Source: Adiantum capillus-veneris | Lineage: Eukaryota > Streptophyta > Polypodiopsida > Polypodiales > Pteridaceae | Reading direction: 5' to 3' | Assembly: GCA_014529385.2 (NCBI GenBank) | Contig: CM043963.1 | Coordinates: forward strand, 102,714,912-102,778,911 | DNA length: 64,000 bases | Made by a program: the position numbers and the translations under genes | Shown here: positions 58,032 to 64,000 of the stretch, one piece after another | How positions within the stretch are numbered: position 1 is the first letter of the stretch | How the letters are laid out: the number at the start of each line of letters is the position of its first letter | The notes under the pieces: generated by a model | What the model saw: the letters and a program-made list of their open reading frames with translations, nothing else | Told to the model about the DNA's origin: nothing | Database searches by the model: none

Positions 58032-58751
58032 ATGGTCAGCGAACTCCCCCAGTCTGCCTGCACACCTGCGGCCAAGACTGCCTGCACACCTGAAGATGAA
58101 GGTGTTGCAGCCCAAGGCTCCCTTGCTGCCAGAGGCCCTGCCCATCTTGCAGATGCCTTCACCAACCCTGTTGGTAAATCTCCTGCACCAACCTCCCAGC
58201 CCCTTGGTGTACTGGATAAAAATGCTCCTTCACTGGATACCCTTGGTGCTGCAGTTCATGCCTTGGTCCAAGCCAATGGCCACTCAGTCAGGCACCGGCC
58301 TGCAGATGCTCCACACAAAGTAAACCAAGCTTTGGAAGCACCTTACACATTTTCCCTCAGTGCAGCAAAGTCTGCAACCTTTGTCGCCTCTAGCGGCCCG
58401 AGGCCCAAATCTCAGTTTGAAGCTCTAGCTACCCTGATTCCAACTCAAAGAGTTGGGCCAACTGAATCCATCTCTGAAGCATACACAACTACTTCTTCCG
58501 CTTCCTATCCAATGCCCTCTTTAGCTACCCTCCCCACAGTCAACACCAAGGTGGCGAGCCATTCCCTTGGGGAACCTCTGCATGCTCAAAGAGAGCCCCA
58601 CGCTGCTCACATAACCCTGGTTCCAGCCAACAAAGTCAGACACCCTTTTGAAGATAGCTATTCAGTATGCACTTACTGCAAAAGATGCTTTCACAGATGT
58701 AAATCCAACTCAAAACCCTTGAATGCCATCAATCATTCGCAGGCGAGATGA
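58032..58751 (+). CDS. Unassigned ORF, 239 codons
   Basis: An open frame rich in Pro, Ala, Ser and Thr with a C-terminal CTYCKRCFHRCKSN cluster that could bind a metal ion. I recognise no family. It sits beside an LTR-like stretch at 59510-59870 and upstream of another open frame, so it may be the gag-like part of a decayed retroelement. Its composition differs from the AT-rich surroundings. Confidence 0.35.
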   Translation: MVSELPQSACTPAAKTACTPEDEGVAAQGSLAARGPAHLADAFTNPVGKSPAPTSQPLGVLDKNAPSLDTLGAAVHALVQANGHSVRHRPADAPHKVNQALEAPYTFSLSAAKSATFVASSGPRPKSQFEALATLIPTQRVGPTESISEAYTTTSSASYPMPSLATLPTVNTKVASHSLGEPLHAQREPHAAHITLVPANKVRHPFEDSYSVCTYCKRCFHRCKSNSKPLNAINHSQAR

Positions 58752-59013
58752 TCCAGAAACAAACACTCAACACCTTGCCAAGGATTTGAGCAAATCCAAG
58801 CTCTGACCGCCTCTCGTTGAAGCTACTGTGAATACCTCTTCAAATCCATTTTTCAAACTGGATTTACTTGATGCTTATATTGTTGTGCCTCTTCCTCTTG
58901 AGCAGCCCTTCCATCCTTTGTCTACTGAGCATCCACTTGGGCGTTCCATATCCGGTGCTCATTGTTTTCCCAGCACACATGCAATGCAATAGTTCAGCCA
59001 TACTTTCCAGCTC

Positions 59014-59439
59014 ATGCAGCATCCCGGCACGTCTACCATCCAATACCCTATGCACCTGTTGAGCTATCTTCATCAATCCCAACCATTTCAGCTCTCCACT
59101 GATGATGTTTCTCCCTATCCATCTCCCTTCCCATTGGCTTCTCCGCTTGACCCTTTGCCAATTGAGCCTTCCACCCATCACAATATTCAGGTCTGCAATA
59201 CCGCCTTGAATCCCGCACCTAACCCAAAATTTATCACTTTTGAACCCTTTGACCCTGGAGGACGTGCAGTTCTTGATGAGTTTCTTCTTTCACTTAGCTT
59301 GCGGGGGCGTATATTTGGAATTCAAGCTTGTGAAATCATTCATGCTACAGATCTAAAGAAGCCTTTCAAAGCTCGACCAAAGCAACAATCAGAGTTGCTA
59401 ATCTTCTTCATTACGAAGTCGGACCTTGATTCAGGTTGA
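59014..59439 (+). CDS. Unassigned ORF, 141 codons
   Basis: A His/Pro/Ser-rich start followed by a more ordered part (KFITFEPFDPGGRAVLDEFLLSLSLRGRIFGIQACEII). No family is recognised. The stop is close to the LTR-like sequence, compatible with the tail of a retroelement protein. Confidence 0.3.
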   Translation: MQHPGTSTIQYPMHLLSYLHQSQPFQLSTDDVSPYPSPFPLASPLDPLPIEPSTHHNIQVCNTALNPAPNPKFITFEPFDPGGRAVLDEFLLSLSLRGRIFGIQACEIIHATDLKKPFKARPKQQSELLIFFITKSDLDSG

Positions 59440-59509
59440 AGACCTCGGAAGTCACACCAAGAATAATTGCATACACATATTGTATTTTTCCAAAGCATGT
59501 AGATCTGTG

Positions 59510-59880
59510 TCATGATCACATCACAGTATGCACGCATACATGCCTCTATATGGACGATGTGTCTTACGGAGGCATATGGGGATATTAATCCACATCATCC
59601 AACAACGTGTCATCCTAATTGGCACAACGGCCAAAAATTCCAATGAATGTCACATGGCTTGTAACTACCTCATCCTTTTGTATATAACTGCACCTCCTCA
59701 GATCAATATAACATATGCTTCTTGCCATCACTTTCTTGGCTCTCTCTGCGTATCATTCTCTCTCTCTCTCACTCACATACCTCTCTCGTCACGCTGTGGT
59801 GCACATACAGTCAATCAACAAGAAAGCCGGAATAGGAACACAGAAAGACAATGACACATGGATAGCTGTGATGGTGAGCT
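59510..59880 (+). repeat. LTR-like stretch
   Basis: Contains TGTATATAACTGCACC (a TATA-like box at about 59679), then CTCAGATCAATATAAC and a CT-rich segment, a layout common in plant LTRs. No second copy is present in the window to confirm. Confidence 0.3.
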
Positions 59881-59937
59881 GTGTTTTAGATATGCAGGAT
59901 AGTCACGGACTGTCTATAAAGAGAGAACGAAAAAGTG

Positions 59938-59938
59938 G

Positions 59939-59986
<48 letters not shown>
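59938..59986. repeat. (GA)n microsatellite
   Basis: About 23 GA units. Confidence 0.9.
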
Positions 59987-59990
<4 letters not shown>

Positions 59991-60179
59991 CTGTCCTCCC
60001 TCCTATGGAAGCCTGAAGGGCAAGCGAATGAGAGTCGCACTATCTGTGAAGGCTGGGGTTTCATTAAGAGAAAATCATTGGCACTCTTCTAGGACTCATT
60101 AAGAGCACTTTAGCGCATGCAACAATATCGTCATCAAATATGCATTGAAATCAATGAGAGAGAGAGAGAGAGAGCATCG

Positions 60180-60290
60180 TCTTGTTGTAGGAAACTATCC
60201 CAAGAGACCTTAAAGATCTATCCGATGAGGAGAGTTGAACTCAAGACCTATTATTCAAGAGGGAAATGGCATAGCCAATCTACCACACTT
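60180..60290 (-). repeat. SINE-like repeat, copy 1
   Basis: The minus strand reads TGGTAGATTGGCTATGCC, then about 30 nt later GTCTTGAGTTCAACTC, spaced like the A and B boxes of an RNA polymerase III promoter, and then TCTTTAAGGTCTCTTGGGA and a simple-sequence tail. Near-identical to copy 2. Assignment as a tRNA-derived SINE is inference. Confidence 0.4.
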
Positions 60291-60326
60291 GGGTGATAGA
60301 AAGGTTATACCATTTTCCTCTTTTTA

Positions 60327-60329
<3 letters not shown>

Positions 60330-60411
<82 letters not shown>
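60330..60411. repeat. (CT)n then (CA)n microsatellite
   Basis: About 24 CT units followed by about 16 CA units, between the two SINE-like copies. Confidence 0.95.
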
Positions 60412-60413
<2 letters not shown>

Positions 60414-60431
60414 GAGAAGAATATATTTTTA

Positions 60432-60525
60432 ACGTCGTAAGAAACAATCCCAAGAGACCTTAAAGATCTATCGGACGAGGAGTTGAACTCAAGACATGTT
60501 ATTCAACAGGGATTTGGCATAGCCA
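60432..60525 (-). repeat. SINE-like repeat, copy 2
   Basis: Matches copy 1 at CCCAAGAGACCTTAAAGATC and GAACTCAAGAC..TTATTCAA (plus strand). It is followed directly by a unit related to the 16720-17190 tandem repeat. Confidence 0.4.
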
Positions 60526-60620
60526 ATTAGCGGTAAAACCAAAAGCCTCCGCTAACCCTAAGCGGCTAACCCTAAGCAAACTAAAATGGCCAAACACTAC
60601 ACTAATTTGATTTGGAGCAA
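60526..60620. repeat. Single unit related to the 16.7-17.2 kb tandem repeat
   Basis: AAAACCAAAAGC, CTAACCCTAAGC, AAAATGGCCAAACACTACAC and TAATTTGATTTGGAG match the unit at about 16890-16990. Confidence 0.65.
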
Positions 60621-60847
60621 CCAAATCCTTTCGTCAAGCTTAAGAGTGCCTTTATATGTCTTTTAGCAAGTAGAAAGGCATGGAGCCATATGGGGCATGC
60701 AAGGAAGAGAGCAATGCCCTTAAGGCTATAACAAAATAGAGGCAATCAAATATGGAACAATAGGAGCCATCTGTCACCCCTCTTTCAACACAAACGGGAA
60801 GCCATGGCAACATGAATACCTAGCGCCAAAGTCCTTGAACTAATGCC

Positions 60848-60848
<1 letters not shown>

Positions 60849-60881
<33 letters not shown>
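60849..60881. repeat. (GA)n microsatellite
   Basis: About 16 GA units. Confidence 0.9.
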
Positions 60882-60885
<4 letters not shown>

Positions 60886-61229
60886 TTGCTTATTATTGGT
60901 TGATATTGTTCAACACTTTAATATTTTTTCAAGCCCCAATAGTGAACAAACAGAAGCAAACTTACAAATCAGTAGTTTCTCAAGCTCATGCAATCTGAAT
61001 GCACTCTTAGAGCATTACTTGTGCTTTATCAACACCATGAAAGCCCACACTCATCATGATAATGAACTTCTTCATCTACCAACTGGTTCCAAACAAGAAC
61101 TTGGCCACAATTTCCACTCATGAACCATGCCAAAAATCTATTCATGACATATAGTGTTTTTCTTAAAACACTAGTAAATAAACTTATTTTTTTGTTAAAA
61201 TAATATTTCCATTTTCATTAGCAAAAAGA

Positions 61230-61383
61230 GGAGGCGTCACTAAGGACCCATCCCTTTGGGGCACGCTAGACAAGGGCAAGTGCTATGAGCGTAGGAGATT
61301 TGACTATATAGCCAGGATCTGCTATAATATCGAGCATTGTGTTCATTGTGGAAAGAAGGGACACCCTCCTTCCAAATGTTAGA
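61230..61383 (+). pseudogene. Retrotransposon gag zinc-knuckle fragment
   Basis: Plus-strand frame: DKGKCYERRRFDYIARICYN, then CVHCGKKGHPPSKC, a perfect C-x2-C-x4-H-x4-C zinc knuckle, then a stop. No further gag or pol motifs are adjacent. Confidence 0.55.
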
Positions 61384-63617
61384 ACTTAGGGAGAACCAAC
61401 ACCAACAATAAAAACAAGGCCCATGAAGCAGCATGAATGGAAGAAGAAGCATGAATGGAAGAAGAAGAAGAAAAGCGAGTTACAACTTAGGTGTTTCTTA
61501 AGATTGGAAACTATGATTCCCTTTTTTTGTACTTGTCCAACTAATCTTAATGTTTTGGAATTCATGCATATTATGTGTAGATTTAACCAGGCAAAGAACT
61601 TTAAGTGGAGAGAAAAATTTCTTGGTGAGTGTAAAGAGATGGACATAGTTTTGTGAAATCTTCTTGGGCCGAACCTCCTTTGGCATAGAAATCAAGTGGT
61701 CTTTGGTTATCAAACTTTAATGCATTGGCATTTTTTAAGCATGCTGCTTCAAAGTTGGTTTCAGCTACTTTATCCAAGTGCATGGATGCTCACTTACAAG
61801 ATGGGGGTGGTGACTATCAACCTGAATCACCTTGCATGGGTGTATAACACATATTAAACAAGTAATGTTAGAGAATCTAATACTTACTTTAGATTCAACG
61901 GAATTTTAACTTATGGAAGGAGAGATTTTTCTTTAAGAGAAATCTTTAGAGGAGACTAGAGGTTTTGTTGGGCACTTACACATTAACACTAAAAGCCATG
62001 CACATAATTCAAAGAGAATACCATAATTAAGATTGACAACTTGATGAGGACCGGATTTGATTGGAGCCATTCCCGCCTCCAAAAGGTCTTTGTATTTTTA
62101 TTCTCTCTTGAAGAGAGCTTTGATTACAACACAACTTGTGCTCTTGTAGAGCTTATTCTTTCCAAGCCCTAAATACACCAGGGGGAGAAAGAAATGAGGG
62201 GTAAGATATATAAGAGGGTGAAAGAAGTGTTTTTCAAGCAAGATAATTTCTAATTTGTATACACTTATTCCACGGGAAATCTCTTAGCATAGCATTTGAG
62301 CAAATGTTCTCAATCTCTTTCTCACTATCATGTCGACGCATGTGTGAGTTATGTGTGTTTCTCGTGTGGGAGAGGTCTATAGACATGCGATATGAGCTTA
62401 CAGTAGAGTTTGTGCATGTCAAATATCTTGAAAGGTTGTGGAAGAGCAGATGTATGCTAGAGGTCTTGAAAGTATCCGCATATGTTGGTCGACTTTGAGT
62501 TGCAGTGGTTTGAGGGGTTAAGGATAAAAGCCATGAATGCTTGCTTTACGGTCAAGTGTGTGCAATTAGGGTTGGTCGGGATTGGGCACGGACAACAGTT
62601 GTTTGCAGATAGGGAGTCTAAGTGTGTGATTACTGGGGAATAGGGATGTTGTGGAATCACTGGGCTATGGAGAGGCATTCATATTATGTGCTGGTGGTTT
62701 TCTCATTTCCCCCTTCCAATGTGCTAAATTTAGACCTTCTAAATTTAGGCTAATTGTGGCAAGTTAGAAAATTATTTTAAGGCTTCCCAGACTTCATACT
62801 TGGAGTCTAAAGAGTTATTTTGACACTTGAACTTAGCATAGCTACTTTCTATTTTTAGATTCCTAACATTGCTCTAGGTTATCTCCTTTGTCCTGTACAT
62901 TTGATCAAATATTCATCTTTCCTTGACCTGTGCCTATGATTAAGCTAAGAAATTACCCTTGCTCTTCTGTGGGTTTCTACCCTTTTGCTCCAAGCCTTTA
63001 ACCGGGCTGGTCCATAAGTACTTGATCAGCTTCACTTGTTCTCTTTTATTTTCTTCAGCCTTAAATGGCCAAATTAAGATGGAAATTATTTCTAGAAGGT
63101 TAAAAATTAATTTTCATGACATTAACTCTCCCTTGCAATCATAGTCGTCCTCAACTGTGGAGTAGGGAAAATATAGTTATAGGCCCGTTATAGGTAGTCA
63201 TGTTGCTTTGGATAGAGGAACCCTTTTTACCTATCAACATTCTTCCACAGTAGTGACTAACTCTACTTGGTGCTTGGAAGGCTTAGATATCGCAAGCATG
63301 TCTTTACTTAGCCCTAATCATCTTTCTTAGTAGATTGGCAAGGTCTACTAGGTGCTTGAGAGACTAAGCTATCGCAAGCTTGATTAATGGTATGCATACA
63401 CTTAAAACTTATGAACATTTATAAAAAATCTTAGTAAAAAACAAGAAAAATTTCTTCATAATACATACTTGTTCATACCCAATTCTTACCTTTGACATGA
63501 GTCATTATAAGTATTTGCAAGGTTTACATTATCCTTTACCTGGATGTCTTGCATCCACCTTGCATCTTCAAAAGGATAGCTCTTAAATTTGTCTTCATGT
63601 CACATAATTTTCTCTAG
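61384..63617. other. No supported gene
   Basis: Short frames only. 62700-63610 may be the LTR or downstream region of the gypsy element whose integrase end is at 63618, but no second LTR is available for comparison. Confidence 0.3.
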
Positions 63618-64000
63618 CTACAAGGTCTCTTCTTGATCTTCAAACTTGGGTGATTCTTCAATAACTGGTTTTTTGATTGGGTCGCCCTTATAAGGTTTCA
63701 AGAGGCTCACATGAAAGGCATTATGAATGAGCCAAGTGCTAGGTAACCTTAACTTGTAAGTTGTTTCATTGATAGGGTTAAGAATTTGAAATGGGCCATA
63801 ATATTTTTTTGCTAGCTTAGCATAATATTTTTGGTGACCCTTTGGGCGACCTTGTGTTCCCTTGCCCGTAGTATGGCTGAGGTGTGCTTTGGGAAACTTG
63901 AGTAATACCCAATCATTCTCTTTGAAGGTCAAGGATCATCTATGCTTATCAAAAACATCCTTTTTCTTTTGATGCATGATGGATATAGTTTCCTTAATCT
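63618..64000 (-). pseudogene. Ty3/gypsy integrase C-terminal end (runs off the right edge)
   Basis: The frame reads FKENDWVLLKFPKAHL ... AKKYYGPFQILNPINETTYKLRLPSTWLIHNAFHVSLLKPYKG, the conserved end of gypsy integrases (G-D-x-V, Y-x-G-P-[FY], V-A-Y-x-L-x-L-P, I-H-x-x-F-H-V-S-x-L). Upstream (to 64000) DVFDKHR is in frame but is followed by one stop near 63937. The rest of the element lies outside the window. Confidence 0.85.

Noticed and set aside
60180-60290. A functional tRNA gene
   Set aside because: Box-like motifs are present but no cloverleaf with acceptor and anticodon stems could be drawn.

Overview
The window looks like repeat-dense intergenic DNA from a large land-plant nuclear genome. 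The evidence is copia and Ty3/gypsy polyproteins with plant-type layout, a copia primer-binding site matching initiator-Met tRNA, CACTA remnants with the plant DUF4218/DUF4216 regions, a Helitron with a Rep/PIF1-type helicase, spliced genes with GT..AG introns, and many long (CT)n/(GA)n tracts. I could not identify the species. I see no ordinary host gene, rRNA, intact tRNA or CRISPR array. Almost everything is mobile DNA, much of it nested.

Layout. 1-2461: a divergent, decayed relative of the histone-bearing element described below (minus strand), running off the left edge and ending inside a copia element (2462 to about 7300, minus strand). 7400-8767: a CACTA end with a DUF4216 remnant. 9730-10260: a degenerate AACCAT hexamer field. 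11280-13745: a decayed CACTA transposase (minus strand). 14830-15792: an internally deleted copy of the histone-bearing element. 16270-17200: degenerate tandem repeats. 17600-21640: a decayed gypsy copy (plus strand). 21929-54787: one apparent Helitron of about 32.9 kb (minus strand), with a CTAG 3' end plus hairpin at 21929 and a TCTATACTA 5' end at 54787. Two large elements sit inside it: a gypsy retrotransposon (24077-32933) and a 10-kb terminal-inverted-repeat (TIR) DNA element (34979-45025) that splits the Rep/helicase gene. 54788-64000: mostly non-coding, with two unassigned ORFs, an LTR-like stretch, SINE-like repeats, a gag zinc knuckle and the end of a gypsy integrase.

The outstanding object is the 10-kb TIR element. 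Its left half encodes a four-exon, about 905-residue transposase-like protein (plus strand). Next comes a single-exon gene for a 293-residue histone H3-like protein. That protein keeps the first seven residues of the H3 tail (K4 context), changes residues 8-9 so that the K9 position is Glu, inserts a long basic/Pro-Ser-rich linker, and ends in an H3 histone fold with no CENH3-type loop insertion. Two further spliced genes of unknown function (499 and 415 residues) run on the opposite strand. In the gap between the convergent genes are three palindromes of about 180-240 bp inside a roughly 500-bp tandem array, with at least one set of changes that is complementary in both arms. Three related ends are recognisable in the window, and all four termini seen share the sequence TAGGA next to a host ATG/CAT. 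I read this as a multi-gene DNA transposon carrying its own chromatin component; that function is inference.
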